A stretch of DNA of 8,581 bases from Alphaproteobacteria bacterium (GTDB taxonomy: Bacteria; Pseudomonadota; Alphaproteobacteria; Micavibrionales; UBA2020), in contig JADYYV010000325.1 in the NCBI GenBank assembly GCA_020853455.1, positions 1 to 8,581 of the forward strand, in the 5' to 3' direction. Positions 1-6,615 of this stretch are shown here, one piece after another (the stretch's first letter is position 1; each line of letters starts with the position of its first letter). The notes beneath the pieces are model-generated. The model saw only the letters and a list, made by a program, of their open reading frames with translations, made no database searches and had not been told where the DNA came from. The translations under genes and the position numbers were made by a program.

Positions 1-52
1 TTCGGTCCGATTTGCGATAAGGTGAAATCAGCGTTTCAAGTCGGAGATTCAC

Positions 53-754
53 GTGACAGAAGATGCACAGCATAGCAAAGACCGCAGCACGACCTATGAC
101 CGCATGCTGCTGCTGGCCAAACAGCAGGCCGATGCGCTGCCGCTGTCTATCGTCACAGACCTTCATTCCCTTTCCCCCAGCGCAGCCGCAAACGATGCCA
201 AGCGCGAGGCGTGGCATTTGCTGGCGCATGGCATCCAGCACCTGAAAAACGGCGCGCCGGGCGGTGAAGCCGGTTCAATATCCGGCGCGATCGCGAAAGC
301 CAGTTTGCGCAGTTCAAGCCTCGCGCAGACGCTGGGTGTAAAAGCGCCCAAATACGAGGCGCAGGAATTCGACATGCCGTTTTTTCAAAGCGGCCAGGAA
401 GAGGCGATATTCTGGGCCGCGCGCCTGAGCGAAGCGCTGCTGGGCGACCTTGATACGAGCAAACTGAAGATCACGGAAAAACTTGCCGCGGCGAACCCGT
501 CGCAGGCGTTCGGCACAGATGCAGATGCCGCGCAGTTGCAGAAGATTTTCGACGCCGTGAAAACCGGCAACGGCGCGCCCGCGGTGCCGCAGCGCGATCT
601 TGTGGATCTGCGCAAGCAAACCATATTGTCGTTCAATTATCTGGTCGATGCCTATGCCGAAACCATGCCGGCGTTCAAGGCGCAGCTGGACAGCCTGCCG
701 GAACTGCCGCGCCCGCAGCGGCCGCATGCCCCGTCGAAGTCGTTCGACCTTTAA
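53..754 (+). CDS. Hypothetical soluble helical protein, 233 aa
   Basis: I do not recognise this protein. It starts at GTG 53, chosen because a GGAG (43-46) lies six bases upstream; no in-frame ATG precedes residue 18. The product is rich in Ala, Leu, Lys and Asp, has no signal peptide or membrane segment, and looks mostly helical. Notable stretches are a Gly/Ala/Ser-rich segment near residues 67-90, a hydrophobic patch around 109-131 (FFQSGQEEAIFWAARL) and a Pro-rich tail (residues 215-227) ending SKSFDL. Codon use matches the neighbouring genes, so a real gene is likely. It converges on the acetyltransferase gene, leaving only 30 bases between stops. The 52 bases before it show no complete gene and no clear promoter; it may be the last gene of an operon that starts outside the window. 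Confidence 0.75.
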   Translation: MTEDAQHSKDRSTTYDRMLLLAKQQADALPLSIVTDLHSLSPSAAANDAKREAWHLLAHGIQHLKNGAPGGEAGSISGAIAKASLRSSSLAQTLGVKAPKYEAQEFDMPFFQSGQEEAIFWAARLSEALLGDLDTSKLKITEKLAAANPSQAFGTDADAAQLQKIFDAVKTGNGAPAVPQRDLVDLRKQTILSFNYLVDAYAETMPAFKAQLDSLPELPRPQRPHAPSKSFDL

Positions 755-781
755 AAGATGTCGCGGTCGTTCGACCTATAA
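734..781 (+). repeat. In-frame tandem duplication of the last codons and stop of the preceding gene
   Basis: Bases 734-754 encode S-K-S-F-D-L-stop. Bases 761-781, exactly 27 bases later and in the same frame, encode S-R-S-F-D-L-stop. The two 21-base units match at 18 positions, and GTCGTTCGACCT is identical at 739-750 and 766-777. Each copy contains a short inverted repeat (GTCG-TT-CGAC). The second copy fills most of the 30-base gap between the convergent genes. It could act as a backup stop or a weak two-way stem, but there is no T-run of terminator quality. Confidence 0.7.
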
Positions 782-784
782 TTT

Positions 785-1645
785 TCAGGATTTCTTTTCC
801 AGCACGTAAAGGCTGGAACGCCCGACGAATTCATACCCGATCTTGCGGTAGATGGAATTCGATACGGGGTTACGCGCATCCGCATACAGGCAGCACATTT
901 TCTTGCCCGCATCCAGTTGGCGCTGGCTGATATCGGCCACCACCGCGCTGGCATAGCCGCGGCCGCGTTCTTCCGGCGGCGTATAGACCATGTTGATGCG
1001 CGCGACGTTGGCCGTGCCGGAAAAACCGGCCTGCGCGCGCGGGGTGCCGCCGACATCCCAGACCATCAGCCGTTCGGCGGCGATCAGCTCGGATGCTTTT
1101 TTGACGGCTTCGGCCTCGTTCAGCTGCTCCGATTTCGGCAGCGCGTCCTGCGCGAATTTGACGACCCATGACGCGAGCAGTTTTTCCTCGCCCGCTTTGG
1201 CAAGGCGGCTTTTGCCCTCCGCCATCGGCGGCAGCAAAACCTGTTTCAGCGAATAGATGATCTGGTCCATATATTCGACCGATTTCTGCTTCGTCTTGAG
1301 CGCCCAGCGGTCGGCGAAGGTCGATGCCTCGCCTGCGGGCCCCACGATGCCGGGGAACGTCCAGCCGGCCTCCGCCAGCGCATCGGCGAGCGGTTCAATC
1401 TCCGGCGTCGTTGCGCGGCTCAGCACAAGGTTATGCGGCGGCGTCTGCACGGCGGCCACGACCAGCCCGTCGTCGTTCATCAGGGCGGCGAAACGCGTGT
1501 CGGATTTTTCGCCTTTCTGCTGTTTTGCGAGCGCGGCATGGCTGAGCGACAGGATCAGGTTATGCTCCGCCTCGCGGCTTTCAAAATATTCGCCGTGCTT
1601 TTTCAAAAATTCGGCGGCTTTGGTTTCGAATACGGTTTGCATCAT
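785..1645 (-). CDS. GNAT-family N-acetyltransferase (FR47-like), 286 aa
   Basis: Predicted acetyl-CoA-dependent N-acetyltransferase; the acceptor substrate cannot be told from sequence. The catalytic fold is in the C-terminal third. Residues 217-221 (INMVY) form the strand before the acetyl-CoA loop, ERGRGYAS (226-233) is the pyrophosphate-binding motif A, and NPVSNSIYRKIGYEF (259-273) is motif B, the usual end of the GNAT/FR47 fold. The N-terminal ~190 residues form a separate region not matched to a named domain; the two-part layout resembles the predicted acetyltransferases of COG3393. It starts with tandem ATG codons (1645, 1642). The first overlaps the hemW stop as ATGA, and a GGACAGGA lies just upstream, so translation is probably coupled to hemW. 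It is the last gene of the ank1-rdgB-hemW operon. Confidence 0.85.
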   Translation of the reverse strand: MMQTVFETKAAEFLKKHGEYFESREAEHNLILSLSHAALAKQQKGEKSDTRFAALMNDDGLVVAAVQTPPHNLVLSRATTPEIEPLADALAEAGWTFPGIVGPAGEASTFADRWALKTKQKSVEYMDQIIYSLKQVLLPPMAEGKSRLAKAGEEKLLASWVVKFAQDALPKSEQLNEAEAVKKASELIAAERLMVWDVGGTPRAQAGFSGTANVARINMVYTPPEERGRGYASAVVADISQRQLDAGKKMCCLYADARNPVSNSIYRKIGYEFVGRSSLYVLEKKS

Positions 1646-2832
1646 TCCTGTCCGGATAACAAATAGCCGAGAACGGCGTTGAGCCGCTGGCGTCCCTTGG
1701 GCGTTGCCGTGAGGCGCGAAGGAGAAACTTCAAGAAGCTCCTCTTCTACCAGCATTGTGAGCCTTTTTGCGTTAACAAATGCTGAAAAATGTTTCTGCGC
1801 CTCATTCTGGAATTTAAGCAGATCGACACCTTCCATAAGACGCAGGCCCATCATCAGCATTTCCCGCCCGCGGCCGGCCGCTTCGACCGTTTCCATGTCA
1901 TGCGCGCCGTGACCGTGGCGGTTCACGCGCTCCATCCATAATTCGGGCGCGCGGTGGGCGCGGGTCGCCTGCTTCACGCCGTCAATCGTCAGGCGGCCAT
2001 GCGCGCCGGGGCCGATGCCCGCGTAATCGCCATAGCGCCAATAGACCATGTTATGCCGCGATTCATCGCCGGGCCTGGCATGGTTCGATACTTCATAGGC
2101 GGGCATGCCGGCGGCCTGCATCATGTCCTGCGTCGCTTCGTAAAACGCGGCGCCCATATCGCCATCCGGCACGGTAAGTTCACCGCGTTCATGCAGCGTA
2201 TGGAATTTCGTGCCTTCCTCGATCGTCAGCTGGTAGAGCGACATATGACCGCGCGCGTACTGCAAAGCCTCGGCGAGTTCTTCTTTCCAGCTTTCCACCG
2301 TCTGGTCGGGGCGCGCATAGATGATGTCGAAAGAATAGCGATCAAACACGGATGCGGCTGTCTTGACGGCGGCCAGGCCTTCCGCCGCGGAATGCTGGCG
2401 GGTCAGCTGTTTCAGGTCGGCATCACGCAGCGATTGCACGCCCAGCGATACGCGGTTCACGCCCGCTGATTTGAAACCTTTCAGCTTGCCGGCTTCGGTC
2501 GATGTCGGATTGGCCTCCAGCGTCACCTCCGTGCCCTGCGGGACGCCCCACAAGTCATGCACGGCATTAATCACCGCTTCGACCGTTGCGGGCTCCATCA
2601 GCGACGGCGTGCCGCCGCCGAAGAATATGGACTCAATCTGGCGCGGGCCGGTCAGGTCGCGGTAATGGCGCAATTCGCGCAAGTATGCCGCCGCCCAGTC
2701 CTTGTGCTCCACCTGCTCGCGCACATGGCTGTTGAAATCGCAGTAATGGCATTTGAACTTGCAGAACGGCCAGTGGATATAGACCGCAAGCCCCTGCAGT
2801 TCAGCCGCTTCGTTTTTTTTGCTTAGAAGCAT
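1642..2832 (-). CDS. hemW: HemW, radical SAM heme chaperone (HemN-like), 396 aa
   Basis: Cytoplasmic radical-SAM protein that binds heme and a [4Fe-4S] cluster; the family is thought to deliver heme to apo-proteins. The cluster motif CKFKCHYCDF places Cys at residues 24, 28 and 31. The residue two after the third Cys is Phe, whereas true coproporphyrinogen dehydrogenase HemN has a fourth Cys there, so this is HemW. Other SAM-fold landmarks are FFGGGTPS (70-77), the LEANPTS strand and the RVSLGVQS strand. The C-terminus (MGLRLMEGVDLLKF onward) is the HemN_C helical domain. Length is normal for the family. Older annotation would call it oxygen-independent coproporphyrinogen III oxidase. The ATG at 2832 lies inside the end of rdgB (10-nt overlap); no strong ribosome site is visible, which fits translational coupling. 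Confidence 0.95.
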   Translation of the reverse strand: MLLSKKNEAAELQGLAVYIHWPFCKFKCHYCDFNSHVREQVEHKDWAAAYLRELRHYRDLTGPRQIESIFFGGGTPSLMEPATVEAVINAVHDLWGVPQGTEVTLEANPTSTEAGKLKGFKSAGVNRVSLGVQSLRDADLKQLTRQHSAAEGLAAVKTAASVFDRYSFDIIYARPDQTVESWKEELAEALQYARGHMSLYQLTIEEGTKFHTLHERGELTVPDGDMGAAFYEATQDMMQAAGMPAYEVSNHARPGDESRHNMVYWRYGDYAGIGPGAHGRLTIDGVKQATRAHRAPELWMERVNRHGHGAHDMETVEAAGRGREMLMMGLRLMEGVDLLKFQNEAQKHFSAFVNAKRLTMLVEEELLEVSPSRLTATPKGRQRLNAVLGYLLSGQE

Positions 2833-3452
2833 TTCGCCAGCATTTTTCTGAACGAGTCGCCGCGATGGCTGGATTTTTCTTTTTCATCCTGCGCCATTTC
2901 GCCATAGCTGCGCGTTTCGCCGTTCGGCACGAATACCGGGTCGTATCCGTGACCTTTGTCGCCGCGCGGCGGGAATTGCAGCGTGCCATGCACGTAACCC
3001 TCGACCGTTTCATAGTGGCCGTCGGGCCATGCCAGCACAAGGCAGGACACGAAATAGGCGGAACGGTCGGGGTTATCCCCCATTTCATTCTGCACGCGTT
3101 CCATCGCCATGTAGAAATCGCGCGGACGACCGGGTTCTTCGGCCCAGTCGGCGGAATAAACGCCGGGCGCGCCGTTCAGCGCATTCACGCAAAGCCCGCT
3201 GTCATCGGCAAGCGCCGGCTTGCCTGTTGCTTTCGCCACCACCTGCGCCTTGATCAGCGCGTTTTCAACAAAGGTCGTGCCGGTTTCTTCGGGCGATTCC
3301 ACGCCATATTCAGCGGCGCTGGTCAGCTTGGCGATGCGGTTGCCGAACATTTCGCGCAATTCGCGCAGCTTGCCGTTGTTATGCGTCGCCACCACAAGCT
3401 CGTCGCCGGTGAATTTGCGGACCGCCGCTTTTTCCTTCAATTCCGCGCTCAC
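2823..3452 (-). CDS. rdgB: RdgB/HAM1 non-canonical purine NTP pyrophosphatase, 209 aa
   Basis: Hydrolyses dITP, ITP and XTP to monophosphate and pyrophosphate, keeping deaminated purines out of nucleic acids; cytoplasmic and Mg-dependent. Family motifs appear in order: substrate loop ATHNNGKLRE (22-31), FVENALIKA (61-69), the metal-binding ADDSGL (82-87, D83/D84), GHGYDPVF (167-174) and SSHRGDSF near the C-terminus (SHR 195-197). Length is typical. Translation starts at GTG 3452; the next in-frame Met (residue 35) lies after the first catalytic motif and would remove it. This GTG overlaps the upstream ank1 stop as GTGA, and no good Shine-Dalgarno is present, so it probably depends on ribosomes finishing ank1. 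In related genomes rdgB usually follows rph; here two ankyrin genes separate them. Confidence 0.96.
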   Translation of the reverse strand: MSAELKEKAAVRKFTGDELVVATHNNGKLRELREMFGNRIAKLTSAAEYGVESPEETGTTFVENALIKAQVVAKATGKPALADDSGLCVNALNGAPGVYSADWAEEPGRPRDFYMAMERVQNEMGDNPDRSAYFVSCLVLAWPDGHYETVEGYVHGTLQFPPRGDKGHGYDPVFVPNGETRSYGEMAQDEKEKSSHRGDSFRKMLAKCF

Positions 3453-4510
3453 AGGCTGACACCCGGCGGTTTGGGCGCTTTGGGCGCAAGATAATCCTCG
3501 AGGTATTTTTCCATTTTCGCGCGGTTGCCGTAACGGTAAAGATCCGGGTCTTTTTTCAGCGCAGCCAGCGCCGCTTTTGCATCCGCGCCGTTTTCCAGCG
3601 CGAGGGCAACCATCTGCGGCGCGTTTTTCTGCGCGGCAATCGCCAGCAGCAGCGTTTCCTGCTTGCCTTCGTTGATATTCACGCCGCCGCGCGCGAGCAG
3701 GATCTTCGCGGCATCGACCTGGCCTTCGAAAATCGCATGATGCACGGTCTGCATATCGACCTTGAAGCCGATATCCAGCATGGTGTTGATCATCGTCACG
3801 TTGCCGCTGCCGACCGCGCTATACAGCGCCTCGCCGGCGCTTTTATCGAATTGCGGCGTTGCGCCGTGTTCCAGCAGGTACATCGCAAGATCGTCGCGGC
3901 CATATTTCACGGCGTTCAGGAAGGGCGTCCAGAACCCTTGCGACGCGAAATTGACGCCGGACTGTTTTTCCTCGACCAGATATTTTGTGACCGCCATGTA
4001 TTGTTCGGAGGTCGAGGCGAGAGTGACGAGATAATCCTTGTTCGCGCCTTTTTTCAGCAGGTAATCGATCTTGCGAAAATCGGCGTCGTTGATCGCCGTG
4101 TACATCGCGGCGGGCGTGCCTTGCGCTTCATACATCGGGCCTGCCCCGCGTTTCGCCATTGCATCCGCCGTGCGGTAATGACCGTGCAGCGACGCGACAT
4201 GGAAAGCCGCCTGAACGCCGCCCTGCGCCACGCGCGCGCCCGGTTTCCATTCCATGATGTCGCAGATTTTTTCGAGCGTCTGCAGGCGGCCGAAGCTGGC
4301 GGCAAGTTTCATCACTTCCGTCGTATTGACGTAGTTCCAGTCTTCCTGTTTCGCATTAATCGCCTCGATCGCCGCATCGATGCGCCACTGCTTGCCGCCG
4401 ACGATTTCTTTTTTCAGCTGCGCTTCTTTTTTATAGGGGGGCAGCGTGGACAGGCGCGCGATCATGTGCTTGTAGCGCAGCGTCTTTTTCATGTCTTTCA
4501 GGGCGGTCAT
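3449..4510 (-). CDS. Ankyrin-repeat-like protein 1, 353 aa
   Basis: Cytoplasmic-looking protein without signal peptide or membrane segment. Residues 1-60 hold a module shared with the neighbouring paralogue: KDMKKTLRYKHM (5-16) and KQWRIDAAIEA (40-50). After it come degenerate ankyrin units. The clearest are around 101-127 (AAFHVASLHGHYRTADAMAKRGA), 131-160, 194-221 (WTPFLNAVKYGRDDLAMYLLEHGA) and 256-280; a last one near 284-310 ends in ALENGAD. The tail is charged and then Pro-rich (342-349). Ankyrin repeats bind proteins; the partner is unknown. ATG 4510 is preceded by AAAAGGA ten bases upstream, slightly far but aligned with the leader of the paralogue. It opens the operon ank1-rdgB-hemW-GNAT, with its own promoter at 4544-4571. 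It has no LPD7-like tail, unlike the paralogue. Confidence 0.85.
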   Translation of the reverse strand: MTALKDMKKTLRYKHMIARLSTLPPYKKEAQLKKEIVGGKQWRIDAAIEAINAKQEDWNYVNTTEVMKLAASFGRLQTLEKICDIMEWKPGARVAQGGVQAAFHVASLHGHYRTADAMAKRGAGPMYEAQGTPAAMYTAINDADFRKIDYLLKKGANKDYLVTLASTSEQYMAVTKYLVEEKQSGVNFASQGFWTPFLNAVKYGRDDLAMYLLEHGATPQFDKSAGEALYSAVGSGNVTMINTMLDIGFKVDMQTVHHAIFEGQVDAAKILLARGGVNINEGKQETLLLAIAAQKNAPQMVALALENGADAKAALAALKKDPDLYRYGNRAKMEKYLEDYLAPKAPKPPGVSL

Positions 4511-4543
4511 GGCGCGATATTCCTTTTAAGTAAATGCGCGCCG

Positions 4544-4571
4544 AGAATAGCAGAAAGTCGCGTTATGTCAA
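4544..4571 (-). promoter_or_regulatory. Sigma-70-type promoter of the ank1-rdgB-hemW-GNAT operon
   Basis: On the minus strand, a perfect -35 TTGACA (4571-4566) is followed after 16 bases by TATTCT (4549-4544), with TG one base upstream of it giving an extended -10. Transcription should start near 4537, leaving a leader of about 27 bases that contains AAAAGGA. The -35 is flanked as TTGACATAA, the same nine bases found at the other two minus-strand promoters in this window. It lies in the 105-base gap between ank2 and ank1; no terminator for ank2 is visible in that gap. Confidence 0.75.
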
Positions 4572-4615
4572 TCTAAATGACCGACGATAACCCGTTGTAA
4601 TAAATAGCAAAAAGA

Positions 4616-5779
4616 TTAATTCGGACGTGGTGCCTGCGGCTTTTTCGCCGGCTGCTCCGATGCCCAGATTTTGGCGGCATCGCTATCCGCGTCCGGCGTG
4701 TAATTCGTCACGCCCAAACCCTGGCGCTTCGCCTCCAGCCACAGTTTCTGGCGCTGCGCGTCGTCGCCATGCACATCGACCGAAGTCCAGCCGCGGCTCT
4801 TGCTTGCCGCCACCATCGCGCGGGCATCCGATGTATCAAATTCGATGCTGCGGTTGCGGCCGATGAATTCGGTGCCGTTTTTGTTTTCCGCCCATTCCAT
4901 CTTGCGCCCGTTTTTCAGGGTGAAGTCGAGGCCCGCATCGGTTTTCGCGACGCTGTTTTGCGCGGCCAGCGCATCCTTCAATTCTTTGGTGATCGTCGGC
5001 ACTTTCCATGCCTTCAGGATGATCGGCAGGTACGCGGTTTCAAAATTGGTTTCAAACGCCGTGCCCTTCAACGCTTCACTGCTGAGCGCGACGGGTTTTT
5101 CCCGCAGCTGCGGCTGTTTTGCCCCGTGGTCGATCAGGTATTGCTTCAACACGGGGTTGTTCACGCGCGACGCCATATCCAGCGGCGTATCGCCAGACGG
5201 CGTGCTGTAATTCACATCCGCTCCGCGCTTTTCGACAAGATGCGTCAGCGACTTCATCGAATTCGCGCCGACCGCGAGGTATGCGAGGAAATTTTTATCC
5301 GCGCCCTTTTTGACGAGGTAATCGATGCTGCGCGTCTGTTCCTGCAACACCGCCTGCAAGAGCGGCGGCAGCGGGCTGCCGTTCGATACGGGGTGCATGC
5401 CTGCGCCGCGCGCGGCCAGCGCGTCGGCGGTGCGGAAACGGCCATGCAGCACGGCGGTCTGGAACGCGACATCGATCGGCTGCGGCGCGACGGGCGTGCC
5501 GGCGGGATAGCCGAACATATCGCAGAGTTTTTCAACGGTCGCCAGACGGCCGAACATGGCCGCATGTTTCAAGACGCCTGCGGTGTCGATCAACTGCCAG
5601 TCATCGGGTTTCTTTTCGACCGCTTCGATCGCGGCATCGATACGCCATTGCAGGCCCTTGGAAATTTCCTGAAGCAGCGCCGCTTCCTTCTGTTGCGGCA
5701 GCAAATTCTGAAGGCGCGCAACCATGTGCTTGTAGCGCAGCGTATCCTTCATGTCTTTCTTCGGGGTGTTGGCAGCCAT
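4616..5779 (-). CDS. Ankyrin-repeat-like protein 2 with C-terminal LPD7-like domain, 387 aa
   Basis: Paralogue of the next gene downstream over roughly its first 160 residues. The shared start is KDMKDTLRYKHM (8-19) and LQWRIDAAIEA (43-53). Degenerate ankyrin units follow at about 103-130, 137-161, 163-190 and 195-222 (GDTPLDMASRVNNPVLKQYL). A helical linker covers about 225-280. Residues ~285-372 look like the Large Polyvalent protein-associated Domain 7: strand RSIEF (310-314), helix DARAMVAASKSRGW (318-331), strand SVDVHG, helix AQRQKLWLEAKRQGL, then GVTNYTPDAD. The tail is Pro/Lys-rich. ATG 5779 was chosen over the in-frame ATG at 5815 because GGAGG (5792-5788) lies eight bases before it, and because the upstream ATG falls on the -10 element and would precede the transcript start. 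Partner and role are unknown. Confidence 0.85.
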   Translation of the reverse strand: MAANTPKKDMKDTLRYKHMVARLQNLLPQQKEAALLQEISKGLQWRIDAAIEAVEKKPDDWQLIDTAGVLKHAAMFGRLATVEKLCDMFGYPAGTPVAPQPIDVAFQTAVLHGRFRTADALAARGAGMHPVSNGSPLPPLLQAVLQEQTRSIDYLVKKGADKNFLAYLAVGANSMKSLTHLVEKRGADVNYSTPSGDTPLDMASRVNNPVLKQYLIDHGAKQPQLREKPVALSSEALKGTAFETNFETAYLPIILKAWKVPTITKELKDALAAQNSVAKTDAGLDFTLKNGRKMEWAENKNGTEFIGRNRSIEFDTSDARAMVAASKSRGWTSVDVHGDDAQRQKLWLEAKRQGLGVTNYTPDADSDAAKIWASEQPAKKPQAPRPN

Positions 5780-5787
5780 GGCAATAT

Positions 5788-5792
5788 CCTCC
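5788..5792 (-). promoter_or_regulatory. Strong ribosome binding site that fixes the ank2 start
   Basis: GGAGG on the minus strand, eight bases before ATG 5779. It is the best Shine-Dalgarno sequence in the window and decides for the 387-residue form over one 12 residues longer. The surrounding leader (GGATATTGCC before the ATG) resembles that of ank1 (GGAATATCGCGCC), so the duplication probably included the leader. Confidence 0.8.
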
Positions 5793-5813
5793 AAAAGGTT
5801 GGAATCGCAAGAC

Positions 5814-5843
5814 ATCCTACGCCGTTTCCGCGTATTATGTCAA
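5814..5843 (-). promoter_or_regulatory. Sigma-70-type promoter of ank2
   Basis: On the minus strand, TTGACA (5843-5838) is followed after 18 bases by TAGGAT (5819-5814, four of six matches to TATAAT). The -35 is again flanked as TTGACATAA. Predicted start near 5807, leaving a leader of about 28 bases. It lies in the 93-base gap after rph; since no terminator is seen there, read-through from rph is also possible. Confidence 0.6.
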
Positions 5844-5872
5844 AATCTTACACACTGCCCTAAATTACTGAT

Positions 5873-6589
5873 TTATTTGTTTAAAGCATTTTTCTGGTGG
5901 GAAATCAACTCGGCAATGCCTTTGCGCGCCAAACCCATCAGGCTGAGGAATTGTTCCTCGGTGAAGGCGCGGTGTTCGGCCGTGCCCTGCACTTCGACCA
6001 GTCCGCCGCCGCCGGTCATGACGAAATTGGCGTCAGCTTCGGCGCCGGAATCTTCGATGTAATCAAGATCCAGCACCGCTTCGCCTTTGTAAAGACCGCA
6101 GGAAACGGCGGCCACGGTATCGATGATCGGGTTTTCCTTCACCGCGCCGATTTTTTGCAGGTGCGCGCAGGCCTGCTGGAGCGCGACGTAAGATCCGGTG
6201 ATCGCCGCCGTGCGCGTGCCGCCATCGGCCTGGATAACGTCGCAGTCGATGACGATCTGCAGCTCCGGCATGGCTTCCAGTTTCACGACAGCGCGCAGCG
6301 CGCGGCCGATCAGGCGCTGGATTTCCTGCGTGCGGCCCGATTGCTTGCCGCGGGCGGCTTCGCGGTCGGTGCGGCTGCCGGTGGAGCGCGGCAGCATGCC
6401 GTATTCGGCGGTGACCCATCCTTTGCCTTTGCCCTTCAGCCACGACGCGACGCGGTCCTCGACCGATGCCGTGCACAGCACATGCGTATCGCCGAAACGC
6501 GCCATGCAGGAACCTTCCGCATGCTTGGAAAATCCGGGTTCAAGAACGATGTTGCGCAGCTGGTCAGCCGCACGTCCGGAGGGGCGCAT
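5873..6589 (-). CDS. rph: RNase PH, tRNA 3'-end trimming phosphorolytic exoribonuclease, 238 aa
   Basis: Phosphate-dependent 3'-5' exoribonuclease that trims the 3' ends of tRNA precursors and other RNAs; normally a ring hexamer in the cytoplasm. The full-length protein shows the family hallmarks: RPSGRAADQLR (2-12), GDTHVLCTASVE (33-44), GWVTAEYGMLPRST, the basic EIQRLIGRALRAV helix, DCDVIQADGGTRTAAI with the phosphate-binding GGTRT, and LDLDYIEDSGAEADANFVMT. Length is standard, and no key residue appears lost. AGGA about nine bases before ATG 6589 supports the start. Only 26 bases separate it from the J-domain gene upstream, so the two are probably cotranscribed. Confidence 0.97.
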   Translation of the reverse strand: MRPSGRAADQLRNIVLEPGFSKHAEGSCMARFGDTHVLCTASVEDRVASWLKGKGKGWVTAEYGMLPRSTGSRTDREAARGKQSGRTQEIQRLIGRALRAVVKLEAMPELQIVIDCDVIQADGGTRTAAITGSYVALQQACAHLQKIGAVKENPIIDTVAAVSCGLYKGEAVLDLDYIEDSGAEADANFVMTGGGGLVEVQGTAEHRAFTEEQFLSLMGLARKGIAELISHQKNALNK

Positions 6590-6615
6590 GAGATAAAGTC
6601 CTGTCTATTTTAAGA

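Noticed and set aside
1..52. End of an upstream gene
   Set aside because: Two frames reach stops within 25 bases, but the stretches are too short to recognise and no frame stands out.
755..784. Intrinsic terminator between the convergent genes
   Set aside because: The inverted repeat has only about five pairs with a two-base centre, and no T-run follows on either strand.
1642..2832. Annotation as HemN, oxygen-independent coproporphyrinogen III dehydrogenase
   Set aside because: The radical-SAM motif has three Cys (24, 28, 31) followed by Phe where HemN has a fourth Cys, and the length is that of HemW.
5780..5815. Longer ank2 start at ATG 5815 (12 extra residues)
   Set aside because: That ATG overlaps the -10 element at 5814-5819, lies before the predicted transcript start, and lacks a ribosome site; the extra residues have no counterpart in the paralogue.
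4769..5863. Long open frame (364 codons) on the plus strand, antisense to ank2
   Set aside because: It runs opposite a well-supported gene with a good promoter and ribosome site. Its Arg/His/Phe-rich composition is typical of antisense frames in GC-rich DNA. Similar antisense frames at 3737-4576, 5897-6613 and 6652-7446 were rejected for the same reason.
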